Shown here: piece by piece, positions 14,182 through 22,406 of the stretch | Layout: every line of letters begins with the position of its first letter | How positions within the stretch are numbered: the first letter of the stretch is position 1 | NCBI GenBank assembly: GCA_025454255.1 | Contig: JALOOU010000077.1 | Location: 1-32,846, forward strand | DNA from: Desulfobacterales bacterium | Lineage (GTDB): Bacteria > Desulfobacterota > Desulfobacteria > Desulfobacterales > SpSt-501 | Length of the DNA: 32,846 bases | Direction: 5' to 3' | Position numbers and translations under genes: made by a program | The notes under the pieces: generated by a model | Database searches by the model: none | Seen by the model: the letters and a program-made list of their open reading frames with translations, nothing else | What the model was told of the DNA's origin: nothing

Positions 14182-15885
14182 ATGAAAATGCGGCTTATAG
14201 GCAACAGTAAGCTGTCGGACTCGATGGTGCTCGCCGTCGTCCTGATCTCCACGGTCTACTGGGTGCTGGACTCGATTCTGAACATTTTCTTCTCCAACAA
14301 GTTCAACCTCATCGCGCAGCTCGTAGGCCCGGACCTCTATGATGTCTACATCCGCGTGGTGGTCCTGTGCCTGCTGGTCATCCTCGGGTCCCATGCCCAG
14401 TCGATCATCAACCGCCTAAACGAGGCCAAGCAGCGCCTCAATGAATCCGAGGAGCTGTGGCGTTCGCTGGTGGAGACCGCTCCGGACACCATCATGACCG
14501 TCGACCAGTCGGGGGCCATCCGCTTCGTCAACCACGCCCTGATCGACATGCCCCCGAACGAGGTCACCGGCCGACGCCTCTATGATCTGCTGCCGGAAAA
14601 GGACCGCGAGCTGGCCGAGGAGATCGTACAAAACGTTTTCCAAACCGGCCAGACCGATGCCTTCGAAATCCGCACCGGCGACTCGCACAAATCCGCCTGG
14701 TACACGTTTCGGGTGGGGCCGCTGCGCCTGGAGCGACGCGTCATCGCCGCCACGATCATTTCGACCAACACGACCGAGTTCAAGCGCGCAGAGGAGCTGA
14801 TCCGCTACAAGGAGCTCTTCGACAACGTCGGCGACGGGGTCTTCATCCTCAACGCGAGGGGAAAGTTGGTTGAGACCAACGACCGCGTGCCGGAAAAAAC
14901 CGGTTTCAGCCGGGAGGAGCTGTTGTCGCTCTCCTTGCCGGACATGCTCTCTGCGGAGCAGTCGGCCCTGGCCGGGCAGATCCTGGCGCAAGTCGGGCGC
15001 GACGGCGAGGTGCGCTACGAAATCGACCTCAAGACCAAAGACGACCGGACGATCCCCTTCGAGGTCAGCTGTCGCTTCGTGCTCTACCTGGGCATGCCCT
15101 GCTTTCTGTGCGTGGCCCGCGACATCACCCAGACCCGGCTGCTGCACCACCAGCTCATCCGCTCCGAGCGGCTGGCCGCCACCGGCCAGCTGGCGGCCTC
15201 CATCGCCCACGAGATCAACTCGCCCCTGCAGGGCATCAGCGCGCTGCTGAACGTCATGCGCTCCAAATACGAAGACGATGAGTACCTGACGCGCAAAATC
15301 GATCTAGTGAAAAGCGCCTTCAACAGCATTCGGGATACGGTCAGAAACCTCATCGACCTCAACCGCCCCGGCAAGGAGAAAAAGCAGCTGACCGACGTCA
15401 ACCAGGTGGTGGAGAACACGCTCGCCCTCGTGCGCAGCCTGCTCAAGAAGAACATCATCTCCGCCGAGCTGGAGCTGGCGGCGACCGATCCCACGATCAC
15501 CGCATCCCCGCAGCAGTTGGGCCAGGTGCTGATGAATCTCATCAACAATTCGGTGGATGCCATCACCGGGGCGCCGGGCTATTTCGAAAAGGCCCACCTC
15601 TCGGCGGGGGCCGGCGGTTGGATCGGGATCAAGACGGCCAACCGGGACGGAGAGCTGGTGATCGAGTTGAGGGACAACGGGCCCGGCATCCCGGATGCCG
15701 ACCTGGACCGGATTTTCGATCCCTTCTTCACCAGCAAGAAACCGATGGGCATGGGCGTCGGCCTGAGCATCTGCCTGGGCATCATCGAAGACCACCAGGG
15801 CCGGATCACCGCGGCCAATGCTCACGGCGGGGGGGCGGTGTTCACGATCACGCTGCCGGCCCGCTCGAAACCCGGCACTGGCTGA
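14182..15885 (+). CDS. Membrane PAS-domain sensor histidine kinase
   Basis: This 567-residue histidine kinase has two N-terminal membrane helices (about 12-38 and 55-78), a short coiled linker, PAS domain 1 (about 90-205; LVETAPDTIMTVDQSGAI) and PAS domain 2 (about 215-330; LFDNVGDGVFILNARGKLV). The HisKA box is SIAHEINSPLQGI and the ATPase domain shows the N box (LMNLINNSVDA), G1 (LRDNGPGIPDAD), F box (FDPFFTSKK) and G2 (GMGVGLSICLGII). The frame is open from 14098. ATG 14182 has CAGGA 11 bases upstream; ATG 14170 is an alternative. No response regulator adjoins, so its partner is elsewhere. What its PAS domains sense is unknown. Confidence 0.93.
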   Translation: MKMRLIGNSKLSDSMVLAVVLISTVYWVLDSILNIFFSNKFNLIAQLVGPDLYDVYIRVVVLCLLVILGSHAQSIINRLNEAKQRLNESEELWRSLVETAPDTIMTVDQSGAIRFVNHALIDMPPNEVTGRRLYDLLPEKDRELAEEIVQNVFQTGQTDAFEIRTGDSHKSAWYTFRVGPLRLERRVIAATIISTNTTEFKRAEELIRYKELFDNVGDGVFILNARGKLVETNDRVPEKTGFSREELLSLSLPDMLSAEQSALAGQILAQVGRDGEVRYEIDLKTKDDRTIPFEVSCRFVLYLGMPCFLCVARDITQTRLLHHQLIRSERLAATGQLAASIAHEINSPLQGISALLNVMRSKYEDDEYLTRKIDLVKSAFNSIRDTVRNLIDLNRPGKEKKQLTDVNQVVENTLALVRSLLKKNIISAELELAATDPTITASPQQLGQVLMNLINNSVDAITGAPGYFEKAHLSAGAGGWIGIKTANRDGELVIELRDNGPGIPDADLDRIFDPFFTSKKPMGMGVGLSICLGIIEDHQGRITAANAHGGGAVFTITLPARSKPGTG

Positions 15886-15894
15886 GGCGCCGGA

Positions 15895-16107
15895 TCACCC
15901 CGCGCCGAGCTCCTCGTCGACGAGCGCCGCACGCACCGCCTCGGCGATCTGCGCCTCGTGGCAGGTGCCGGCGTAGCTGGCCTTGAGCCGGGCCTCGCGG
16001 CGCACCACCTCCTCGCGCAGGTCGCCCGAGGCCGGCTGGCGGTAGATCAGCTTCACATCGACGCTGACGCAAACATCCACGCGCGCGTTTACCGGCAGAC
16101 ACTTCAT
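15895..16107 (-). CDS. Small hypothetical protein
   Basis: This is a 70-residue soluble protein I do not recognise. It begins MKCLPVNARVDVCVSVDVKLIY, a possible beta hairpin, followed by a charged helical half (EEVVRREARLKASYAGTCHEAQIAEAVRAAL). It has three Cys residues but no metal-binding pattern. The start is well supported: ATG 16107 has GGAGGG 7 bases upstream. It follows the HAD phosphatase gene on the same strand. In the frame as sequenced the two overlap by ATGA; if the frameshift in the HAD tail is corrected, the gap is 22 bases. The stop lies 9 bases from the convergent kinase gene. It is probably cotranscribed with the phosphatase. Confidence 0.6.
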   Translation of the reverse strand: MKCLPVNARVDVCVSVDVKLIYRQPASGDLREEVVRREARLKASYAGTCHEAQIAEAVRAALVDEELGAG

Positions 16108-17042
16108 GCCTGACCCTCCGCTCCTGGCCTCAGCCTGTGAAGGGTTTGCCGCACTCTTTGCAGCGGCCGTCCGGCCCGATCACCCCGATGCAGTTGCCGT
16201 CGCTGCACAGCCGCCGATCGGCCCACTCCGTCGCCGGCTCCTCGGCAGGGTTGATCCTCAGCGGCGCCCCCCGCAGGGGGATCCGCTAGGACCGTCGGCT
16301 CGCCGGGGCCCCCGGCGTCCGCTTTGCCGCACTCTTTGCAGCGGCCGTCCGGTCCGATCACCCCGATGCAGTTGCCGTCGCTGCACAGCCGCCGATCGGC
16401 CCACTCCGTCGCCGGCTCCTCGGCAGAGGGATCATCGTCGTTTTTCTCATCCGCTAAGCTGCGAATGTGGCGGTCGGCGCTCAGGGCCGGGTTGCGGTAG
16501 GCCACAAACCACACCCCGGCCGCCCGGGCCGTGGCTTCGTCGATTTGCGAATCGCCCACGAAAACCGCCTGGCGCGGCTCGGCCCCGAAGTGGGACAGAA
16601 TCTTCCACAGCGGGTCCGGAAACGGCTTGGGCCGGGCCACATCGAGCGAGGTCACCACCAGCCCGAAGCGGTCGGTCAGGCCGAACTCCTGCAGGAGCCG
16701 GTCCATGGTGTCGGTGCGATTGGTGGCAATGGCGGTGCGGAAGCGATCCCGCATCCAGTCCAACAGGCCGATGAGGCTGGGCTCGATGGTCAGCAAGCGC
16801 AGGAACCGGCCGTAGTCGATCGTGTTCCGAAACGCAACAGCCTCCCGGCGTTCGTCCTCGTCCGCAAAAAGGTGCTCGAGCGACTGGTGCAGGGTATGGG
16901 CATGCACGAAGCGCAGCTGCCCGTCATCCATGGCAGTGCGGCCGAAATGCGCCAGGATGAAATTGTAGTACGCGCGGTTGGCCTCCTGCGTGTCGAACAG
17001 GACCCCGTCGCAGTCGAAGGCAACCACTTTCACAGCGTTCAT
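16104..17042 (-). CDS. HAD-superfamily hydrolase with C-terminal zinc-ribbon-like tail
   Basis: Residues 1-205 form a HAD phosphatase of the phosphoglycolate-phosphatase/beta-phosphoglucomutase type. Motif I is AFDCDGVLFD (nucleophile Asp10, acid/base Asp12), motif II ATNRTD, the motif III Lys is in RPKPFPDP, and motif IV is FVGDSQIDEATARAAG. An appended Cys4 segment follows: LCSDGNC, GVIGPDGRCKECGK. The coding DNA of this tail is duplicated (104 bases at 16323-16426 and 16145-16248). The second copy is out of frame, giving an Arg-rich nonsense end. Removing one base around the CCCCC run near 16290 restores a second Cys4 unit ending KPFTG with a stop at 16130. ATG 17042 is supported by AAGGA and a strong upstream promoter. 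Substrate unknown. Confidence 0.85.
   Translation of the reverse strand: MNAVKVVAFDCDGVLFDTQEANRAYYNFILAHFGRTAMDDGQLRFVHAHTLHQSLEHLFADEDERREAVAFRNTIDYGRFLRLLTIEPSLIGLLDWMRDRFRTAIATNRTDTMDRLLQEFGLTDRFGLVVTSLDVARPKPFPDPLWKILSHFGAEPRQAVFVGDSQIDEATARAAGVWFVAYRNPALSADRHIRSLADEKNDDDPSAEEPATEWADRRLCSDGNCIGVIGPDGRCKECGKADAGGPGEPTVLADPPAGGAAEDQPCRGAGDGVGRSAAVQRRQLHRGDRAGRPLQRVRQTLHRLRPGAEGQA
16145..16426 (-). repeat. 104-bp direct repeat inside the HAD gene
   Basis: Positions 16145-16248 and 16323-16426 are identical except for one C/T difference and are offset by 178 bases. Each encodes the EEPATEWADRRLCSDGNC to CKECGK unit. Because 178 is not a multiple of three, the two copies lie in different frames. 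Confidence 0.9.
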
Positions 17043-17076
17043 GATCGGTCGTCATCCTTGTAAAATTTGAAGTGCG

Positions 17077-17105
17077 ATACTATGGAGAGGCTCTTTCAAT
17101 GTCAA
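17077..17105 (-). promoter_or_regulatory. Strong sigma-70-like promoter of the HAD gene
   Basis: On the minus strand a perfect TTGACA (17100-17105), a 17-base spacer and TAGTAT (17077-17082) place a start near 17070, about 28 bases before the ATG at 17042. The remaining gap to priA (to 17291) shows no gene. Confidence 0.75.
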
Positions 17106-17291
17106 GCAGGATCGATCGGGGCCGGGCAGCCCGCCGGTGCGGCCTCCTGCACGCGGGTGCATGAAACCGGCGCCAAACCATGCTCGCCCATGGGCCCGCT
17201 CGCCCCGGCCGGCAGGCCCGTACCCCGGGGCCGAGCAACACCCCACGCATCCCTCGGATGAGCCCTGCCAGGCAGCGCAGAGCCCCGGCCG

Positions 17292-19736
17292 TCACATGAG
17301 AAACTGGGGGTCGACGTCGACCACCACGCTCACGCCCCGATGGCTGAAGCGCCGGGGCAGGTCTGCGCGCAGGCGCACGAGGAATCGGCGCAGCATCGCG
17401 GAGCGGGGCGACTTCAAAAGGACCTGCCAGCGGTAGTGGCCCGCAATCCGAGGCAGAGCCGCCTCGACCGGGCCCATGATCCGGATCGCGTCGGCTAGGC
17501 CCGGATCCGAGGCCTGGAGCGCCCGGCACTCCGCGCCGAACTCGGCTGCAAAGGCCCGGGTGCGCTGCGGGTCCCGCCCGGCGATGCGCAGCTGCACCAG
17601 GCGCGTGACCGGTGGGTAGCCCAGGGAGTGCCGGAACTCGATTTCATGCCGGTAGAACTGCTCGTAATCCTGCTCACGGGCGGTCCGGATGCTGAAATGC
17701 TCGGGCGCGTAGGTCTGCAAAATCACCCGCCCCGGGCGGTCGCCGCGGCCCGCCCGGCCCGCCACCTGGGCCAGGAGCTGAAAGGTCTGCTCGGCTGCTC
17801 TGAAATCCGGAAAGCTCAGCGACAGGTCTGCACACACGATTCCCACCAGGGTGATATCCGGGAAGTCGTGGCCCTTGGCCACCATCTGGGTGCCCACCAG
17901 AACGTCGATCGCCCGCTCCCGCAACCCCTTCAGGAGGCCGACCAGCGCCCCTTTGCGCGCCGTCGTGTCGCGGTCCATGCGGGCAATCCGGGCCTGGGGA
18001 AAAAGGGCCCGCACCGCCTCCTCCACTTTTTCCGTGCCGAGGCCCAGGCGCCTGATCTTGTCGGACCCGCAGCTTTCGCAGTGCGCGCCGGCCGGCCGGC
18101 TGAAGCCGCAGTAATGGCAGCGGTAGAGCTGGGCGGCCTGGTGCAGGGTCAGGGAGATGTCGCAATCGCGGCAGCGCAGGGGGCTGCCGCAGGCGGCGCA
18201 GACCGGAAAGCTTGCAAAGCCCCGCCGGTTGAGGAAGAGCAGGGCCTGGTCGCCTTGGGCGAGGGTCTCCTGCAGGGCCTGTTTCAACTCGGCGCTGATG
18301 AAGCGCCCTGGCCCGCGCAGGTCGCGGCAGGTCCGCAGGTCCACCACCCGGATCTCGGGCATCGGCCGCTGCCGCACCCGCTGCGGCAGCCTGAGTTCGC
18401 TGTATTTGCCGCTGCGCACGTTATAGAAAGATTGGAGCGAGGGCGTGGCCGAGCCCAGGATCACGGGGCAGCCGCAGTGGCGGGCGCGCACCACGGCCAG
18501 GTCGCGGGCGCTGTAGTGCAGCCCGCCCTCCTGCTTGTAGGAGCTGTCGTGCTCCTCGTCCACGACGATCGCCCCCAGATCCGATAGCGGCGCAAACACG
18601 GCCGACCGCGCGCCGATCACGATGCGGGCCCCTGCCTGCAGAATGCGGCACCACTGGTCGTAGCGCTCGCCTGCAGAGAGCCCGCTGTGCAGCACGGCGA
18701 CCTGCTCCCCGAAGCGGGCTCGAAACCGGCGCTCGGTCTGCGTGATCAGGGCGATCTCCGGGACCAGGACGAGGATGCTGCGGCCGGATTCCAGAGTGTC
18801 GGCCGCCACCCGCAGGTAGACTTCCGTTTTGCCGCTGCCCGTCACCCCGTTCAGCAGAAAACAGCCGTATCCGCGCGCCCGGGCAGCCGCGACCGCCGCC
18901 ACCGCGGCCTGCTGCTCCGCGGTGAGCACCGGCGCAGCGTCCGGAGCGATCGGATCGCCGAAAGGGTCCCGGAAAACGCGGCGCGCGAAGCGCTCCACCA
19001 ACCCGGCCTGCACCAGCCCGCGCAGGTGGGCGGCGGCGCCCGGCACCCGCCCCGCCAGCTCCCGGACCCCCAGCTCGCCCGCCTCCGCGAGCATCTGCAG
19101 GATGAGCGCTTTTTTCCCGGAAAATCCGGCGGGGTCGGCATCTGTGCGCAGTGGCCTCACGCGCGCTTCAAAGAGGCTCTTCGCCCGGCCCCCCGCGAGG
19201 CGCGTCTCCCGCACCACCCATCCCTGCGCCACGAGGGCATCCAGCGCCTCGCCTGAAAAATCCGCCCCCAGCCGGTTCCGCAGCCCCTCCAGCGAAAGGG
19301 GCCCTCCAGCCAGCGCTTGCAGCAGAGCCGACTCGCAGAAAACGGCGGGGGTCTCCTTGCGACGCTGACGCGCCTGCTCCGACAACGCAAAGACGGCGGT
19401 CTCGGATAGGGTCAGCCCGCCGGGGAGCGCCGTCTGGATGACCTGCCCCAGCGGATGCAGATAGTAGTCGGCGGCCCAGCGGAAAAGAGGGATCATCTCG
19501 GCGGGGAAGATCGGGCGGCTGTCCATCACGGAGAGGATCGGCTTGATCTGCTGACGCTCGTCCGCAGGGGCCGGTCCGAGGACATAGCCGGTTGCGCGGC
19601 GGTGGCCGAACGGCACCAGCACGCGCATCCCGGCGCTGACCGCAGGGCCGAGCTCCCTCGGCACCCGGTAGGTGAATGTAGCGTGCACCGGCATGGCAAC
19701 GGCCACTTCGACCGCGCTGTCGTGGAGGCGGCTCAT
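17292..19736 (-). CDS. priA: Primosomal protein N' (replication-restart helicase PriA)
   Basis: This 814-residue DEAH-type helicase reloads the replication machinery at stalled forks. The N-terminal 3'-end-binding domain starts VEVAVAMPVHATFTYRVP. The helicase core has Walker A GVTGSGKTEVYL (about 296), Walker B VDEEHDSSYKQ (about 393), GSATPSLQS, and the C-terminal helicase lobe with VGTQMVAKGHDFPDITLVG and QVAGRAGRGDRPG. Eight Cys in four CxxC pairs (CAACGSPLRCRDC, then CHYCGFS and CESCGS, about 512-560) form the zinc-binding insert. The frame is open to 20978, but the upstream 414 codons are unlike PriA and overlap a plus-strand gene, so I start at ATG 19736. The ribosome site there is weak. 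No primosome partners adjoin. Confidence 0.95.
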   Translation of the reverse strand: MSRLHDSAVEVAVAMPVHATFTYRVPRELGPAVSAGMRVLVPFGHRRATGYVLGPAPADERQQIKPILSVMDSRPIFPAEMIPLFRWAADYYLHPLGQVIQTALPGGLTLSETAVFALSEQARQRRKETPAVFCESALLQALAGGPLSLEGLRNRLGADFSGEALDALVAQGWVVRETRLAGGRAKSLFEARVRPLRTDADPAGFSGKKALILQMLAEAGELGVRELAGRVPGAAAHLRGLVQAGLVERFARRVFRDPFGDPIAPDAAPVLTAEQQAAVAAVAAARARGYGCFLLNGVTGSGKTEVYLRVAADTLESGRSILVLVPEIALITQTERRFRARFGEQVAVLHSGLSAGERYDQWCRILQAGARIVIGARSAVFAPLSDLGAIVVDEEHDSSYKQEGGLHYSARDLAVVRARHCGCPVILGSATPSLQSFYNVRSGKYSELRLPQRVRQRPMPEIRVVDLRTCRDLRGPGRFISAELKQALQETLAQGDQALLFLNRRGFASFPVCAACGSPLRCRDCDISLTLHQAAQLYRCHYCGFSRPAGAHCESCGSDKIRRLGLGTEKVEEAVRALFPQARIARMDRDTTARKGALVGLLKGLRERAIDVLVGTQMVAKGHDFPDITLVGIVCADLSLSFPDFRAAEQTFQLLAQVAGRAGRGDRPGRVILQTYAPEHFSIRTAREQDYEQFYRHEIEFRHSLGYPPVTRLVQLRIAGRDPQRTRAFAAEFGAECRALQASDPGLADAIRIMGPVEAALPRIAGHYRWQVLLKSPRSAMLRRFLVRLRADLPRRFSHRGVSVVVDVDPQFLM

Positions 19737-19818
19737 AAACTTGCGCGCTGGCAGGAAACGACCCGGCGCATCTCTTGGTGGATATAACAGTTTGACATTA
19801 CAATCGATATCGATAAAT

Positions 19819-19848
19819 TTGAATTCGTGGCCGCTTTCGATGTATAAT
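19819..19848 (+). promoter_or_regulatory. Putative promoter of the 100-residue membrane protein
   Basis: A perfect TATAAT (19843-19848) follows TTGAAT (19819-19824) after 18 bases on the plus strand, in a short AT-rich patch of the priA upstream gap. It would leave a leader of about 175 bases before the ATG at 20031. Confidence 0.5.
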
Positions 19849-20030
19849 AGGTCTGTATTGGATCGGCCTGCTGATCGGCCCGTGTCCCCGGGCGGAGGGC
19901 ACCGTGCCGGGGCTGCACCGGGCGAAAGCCGGCGGCTGAAGGTCAGCCTGGGCCATAACCTGCTTCCACGGAAGCCGTCAATCTCAAACTTGCGCAAAGC
20001 GTTTGGTACCCAATAGTCAAGGAGGGCGAC

Positions 20031-20333
20031 ATGTTCGGATTCGGGAAACTGACAACGATTATGGTGTTGACGGCGGTGCTCGTGATGGGGCCGCTTGCCG
20101 CCGCCGCACCGGCGGCGGAACAGATGGAAAAGGAAAAGCCGACCGGCGGCATGATGATGTGGGACACCTTTGCCTTGCGGCCGATCGGGATCTGCGCCAC
20201 TGCCATCGGCTCGGTGGTCTGGCTGGTGAGCTACCCGTTCGCTCTGTTGGGCGGCAACACCGAGGAAGCCACCGATGCCTTGGTCCGGGCCCCGTACGAG
20301 TGGACCTTCGAACGCCCGCTGGGCGAGTTCTGA
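20031..20333 (+). CDS. Small exported or membrane protein, RPLG-type, unknown function
   Basis: This 100-residue protein starts at ATG 20031, directly after AAGGAGGGCGAC, one of the best ribosome sites in the window. It has a signal-peptide-like N-terminus (KLTTIMVLTAVLVMGPLAAAAPAAE), a short acidic/basic linker, and one further hydrophobic helix (GICATAIGSVVWLVSYPFALLGG, about 63-85). It ends with APYEWTFERPLGEF. I recall short proteins of this shape (a helix flanked by RP-x-G and F-RPLG-x-F) in deltaproteobacteria, often named multidrug transporter without reason; that is memory, not a search result. No function is assigned. It diverges from priA. Confidence 0.75.
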   Translation: MFGFGKLTTIMVLTAVLVMGPLAAAAPAAEQMEKEKPTGGMMMWDTFALRPIGICATAIGSVVWLVSYPFALLGGNTEEATDALVRAPYEWTFERPLGEF

Positions 20334-20480
20334 GGCAGGTGCGCGCAAACTCCTGCCCCGTGCCTTGGACGGCAGGCAGCGGCTCAGCATCGGAGGCCGC
20401 GCCGGCACCCCCCAAGAGGTGCAGCGCGGCTTCCTTCCTTCGCGGGGCGGTCGTGGAAGGCCGTCCGCATCCGGTACTGC

Positions 20481-20921
20481 GTGATCAGACTCGGCGAAAC
20501 CACCCGGGACGTGATTTTGTGCGTGACACGCTTCGTGGCCCAGTCCACCGGCAGCGAACCGACGCAGGCTGAAATCGCCGCGGCCTTGAGCTCCTATTTC
20601 ACCCTCGATGAGGTCACCAACCAGATCCGCTACCTCCGCAAAAAGCCCATCGGGGAGGCAGCGCAGCCGCCCGCCGGGGGGATGGCCCGGCCGCGCCGGC
20701 GAATCAACCTTGCGGCCGGCCTCCAGCGAAGCAGCTTGACCCGGGCCGGGTATTTCATCGAGGAGATCGGCCGCGGGATGGCAGCCATTCGCGCGCATGC
20801 CACCACCGTCCTCGGCGCCCCGCCCAGCGAGGAGGAGATCGCCCGCAGCCTGAAGAGCAGCTTCATTCTCAGTGAGCTGAAGAACCAGATCGTGTACGCA
20901 CGCAACCGCCGCTCCAGCTGA
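20481..20921 (+). CDS. Hypothetical protein with internal duplication
   Basis: This 146-residue soluble protein is not recognised. Two similar halves are visible: EPTQAEIAAALSSYFTLDEV plus TNQIRYLRKK (about 26-55), and PPSEEEIARSLKSSFILSEL plus KNQIVYARNRR (about 112-143). Each is preceded by a helix. The shared pattern is (P)-x-EEIA-x-SL-x-S-x-F-x-L-x-E(V/L)-x-NQI-x-YAR. The pattern suggests a small helical module, possibly helix-turn-helix-like. The linker is Pro/Arg-rich (ARPRRRINLAAG). The start is uncertain: GTG 20481 is the first start codon in an open frame but has no clear ribosome site. It lies 147 bases after the small membrane protein and may be cotranscribed. Confidence 0.55.
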   Translation: MIRLGETTRDVILCVTRFVAQSTGSEPTQAEIAAALSSYFTLDEVTNQIRYLRKKPIGEAAQPPAGGMARPRRRINLAAGLQRSSLTRAGYFIEEIGRGMAAIRAHATTVLGAPPSEEEIARSLKSSFILSELKNQIVYARNRRSS

Positions 20922-21256
20922 GCCATAAAGCCATCGCGGCGGCGGCCCCTGCCTGAACCGGAAACCGACTGCACGCATATCGGCGGCTTCGTAAAAACCC
21001 CACTGTCAGCGTTGCGCTTCATCCCGGGGTCGCTGCGCTCCCGCCGAGGCGGGAACCGCCGCGCAAAACGGGGTCCGCGCGCCTTGATCTTGGGCTTTTT
21101 ACAACGTCGTCTGGGTCAGAGGATTTTTACGAGCCCATCAATATTTGGTCCCGCCCCGTTTCAAAGCGCAAAATTGCAACTATATTGTAGCTCAAATTAC
21201 AAAAATTCTTCCTCCAGCCCAATGAGGAGAGGTTTTTCCAATCTGAAAGGGAGTAC
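20922..21256. other. Intergenic gap with MITE-like repeat and lipoprotein promoter
   Basis: No gene is seen in these 335 bases. GTAAAAACCCC near 20991 and GGGCTTTTTAC near 21092 form an imperfect inverted pair enclosing about 90 bases, including the hairpin TCCCGCC-GA-GGCGGGA. An AT-rich stretch follows with TTTCAA (21159-21164), 16 bases, and TATATT (21181-21186), a plausible promoter for the downstream lipoprotein gene. Confidence 0.4.
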
Positions 21257-21982
21257 ATGATGAAAACCAAGCCCTATCCCTTGCGACAGATCTGCTTCTG
21301 CGGTCTCCTGCTCCTGCTTCTATCCGGCTGCGCCGGGTGGCGGCAGACCGAAGAGCCGCGGCTGCGGCTGGCCCAAACCTACGGGCTGCACGACTTCGAT
21401 CAGGTCGAAGAGCTGCGCTACACCTTCAACGTCAGCCTTCCCGATCGCTCCCTCAGCCGCAGCTGGACATGGGAGCCCAAGAAAGACCGCGTAACCTTCA
21501 GGGGCACCCCCGAGCAGGGTGGGGTGGTTGCCTACGATCGTTCGGTGCTGACAGGCCAACCCGATGACAAGGTCCGCAAAATCGACCCCCAGTTCGTCAA
21601 CGACAATTACTGGCTGCTTTTCCCGTTGCGGATCTATTGGGACCAGTCGGCCACCGTGACCGCAGACCCCGAGCCGCTGCCGCTTCCCATCGGGGACGGC
21701 CGGGCCCGGCGACTGGTGGTGCGCTACCCGAAAAACGAAGGGTACACCCCGGGCGATGTCTACGAGCTGTTCATCGATGATTCCGGCCGCATCGCGCAAT
21801 GGGTCTACCGCAAGGGCGGCGACCCGACGCCGACGCGGATCACCACCTGGGAGGGCCACCAACGGGTAGGCCCACTCGTGTTGTCCCTGGACCGCCGCGG
21901 GGCAGAGGGTTCGTTTCGGGTGTGGTTCACCGATGTCGCCGTGCGGTTGACCGGCCGGTCGGATTGGATTACGGCTCGTTGA
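21257..21982 (+). CDS. Hypothetical lipoprotein
   Basis: This is a 241-residue exported lipoprotein. A basic start is followed by the hydrophobic stretch CFCGLLLLLLSGC, with lipobox LLSGC and lipidated Cys at about 25. The mature part is polar and probably beta-rich: ELRYTFNVSLPDRSLSRSWTWEP, then DPQFVNDNYWLLFPLRIYWDQ, then GDVYELFIDDSGRIAQWVYRKGG, which resembles proteins of the LolA/LolB-like lipoprotein-carrier fold in strand rhythm. That resemblance is only an impression. ATG 21257 and ATG 21260 are adjacent; GGGAG lies 3 and 6 bases upstream, so the second may be the real start. The next gene begins 64 bases later on the same strand. Function unknown. Confidence 0.8.
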   Translation: MMKTKPYPLRQICFCGLLLLLLSGCAGWRQTEEPRLRLAQTYGLHDFDQVEELRYTFNVSLPDRSLSRSWTWEPKKDRVTFRGTPEQGGVVAYDRSVLTGQPDDKVRKIDPQFVNDNYWLLFPLRIYWDQSATVTADPEPLPLPIGDGRARRLVVRYPKNEGYTPGDVYELFIDDSGRIAQWVYRKGGDPTPTRITTWEGHQRVGPLVLSLDRRGAEGSFRVWFTDVAVRLTGRSDWITAR

Positions 21983-22046
21983 GCGCCGCCGGCGCGAGCG
22001 GCAGCGTGGCGGCGGCACCGGTTCAACCCAAACGAACGGGGGCAAG

Positions 22047-22406
22047 ATGCTGACTCATGTGGTGCTGATGAAATTCCACCCCGAAACCGAGGCTGCGCAG
22101 GTGCAGGAGCTGGAGAGGCTTCTGGACGATCTGCCCAACAAGATCATGGAGATCCAGATGTTCGAATTCGGCCGGGACGTGCTGCGCTCCGAGCGCTCCT
22201 ACGATTTCGCGCTGGTGGCCCTGTTTGCAAACCTCCCCGCCCTGGAGCGCTACCAGAAGCACCCGGACCACCTGCCGGTGGCCGCCAAGATCAAGGCCAT
22301 GTGCGCCAGCCTGGCGGCCGTTGATTTTTACGGCTCGGACGGGTCGGCCGCCGAAGCGGGGACCCCGGAGTGGGAGCGCGACCCGTTCGAGATGCTGAAG
22401 CGTTGA
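22047..22406 (+). CDS. Dabb (stress-responsive alpha/beta barrel) domain protein
   Basis: This 119-residue protein has the Dabb ferredoxin-like fold. Signs are the opening MLTHVVLMKFHPETE (beta 1 with H-V-V-L-x-K-F), a helix VQELERLLDDL, then FEFGRDVLRSERSYDFALVALF and LPALERYQKHPDHLPVAAKIK, the family's Y-x-x-H-P-x-H motif. A 20-residue polar tail follows. Family members form dimeric barrels; most lack a proven activity. ATG 22047 follows GGGGGCAAG. Its stop overlaps the start of the next gene in TTGA (22403-22406), so the two are likely translationally coupled. The partner is a thioredoxin-like lipoprotein. Confidence 0.88.
   Translation: MLTHVVLMKFHPETEAAQVQELERLLDDLPNKIMEIQMFEFGRDVLRSERSYDFALVALFANLPALERYQKHPDHLPVAAKIKAMCASLAAVDFYGSDGSAAEAGTPEWERDPFEMLKR

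Noticed and set aside
16145..16426. Two-copy 104-bp repeat as a CRISPR or transposon end
   Set aside because: Only two copies, both inside a coding sequence and encoding the same Cys4 unit; a gene-internal duplication explains it.
17043..17291. Short frames between the HAD gene and priA
   Set aside because: None has a ribosome site or sensible composition; the segment is explained by the HAD gene promoter.
19737..20978. Upstream extension of the priA frame by 414 codons
   Set aside because: The added sequence is Arg/Pro-rich, unlike PriA, and lies opposite well-supported plus-strand genes. PriA homology begins at MSRLHDSAVEVAVAMP.
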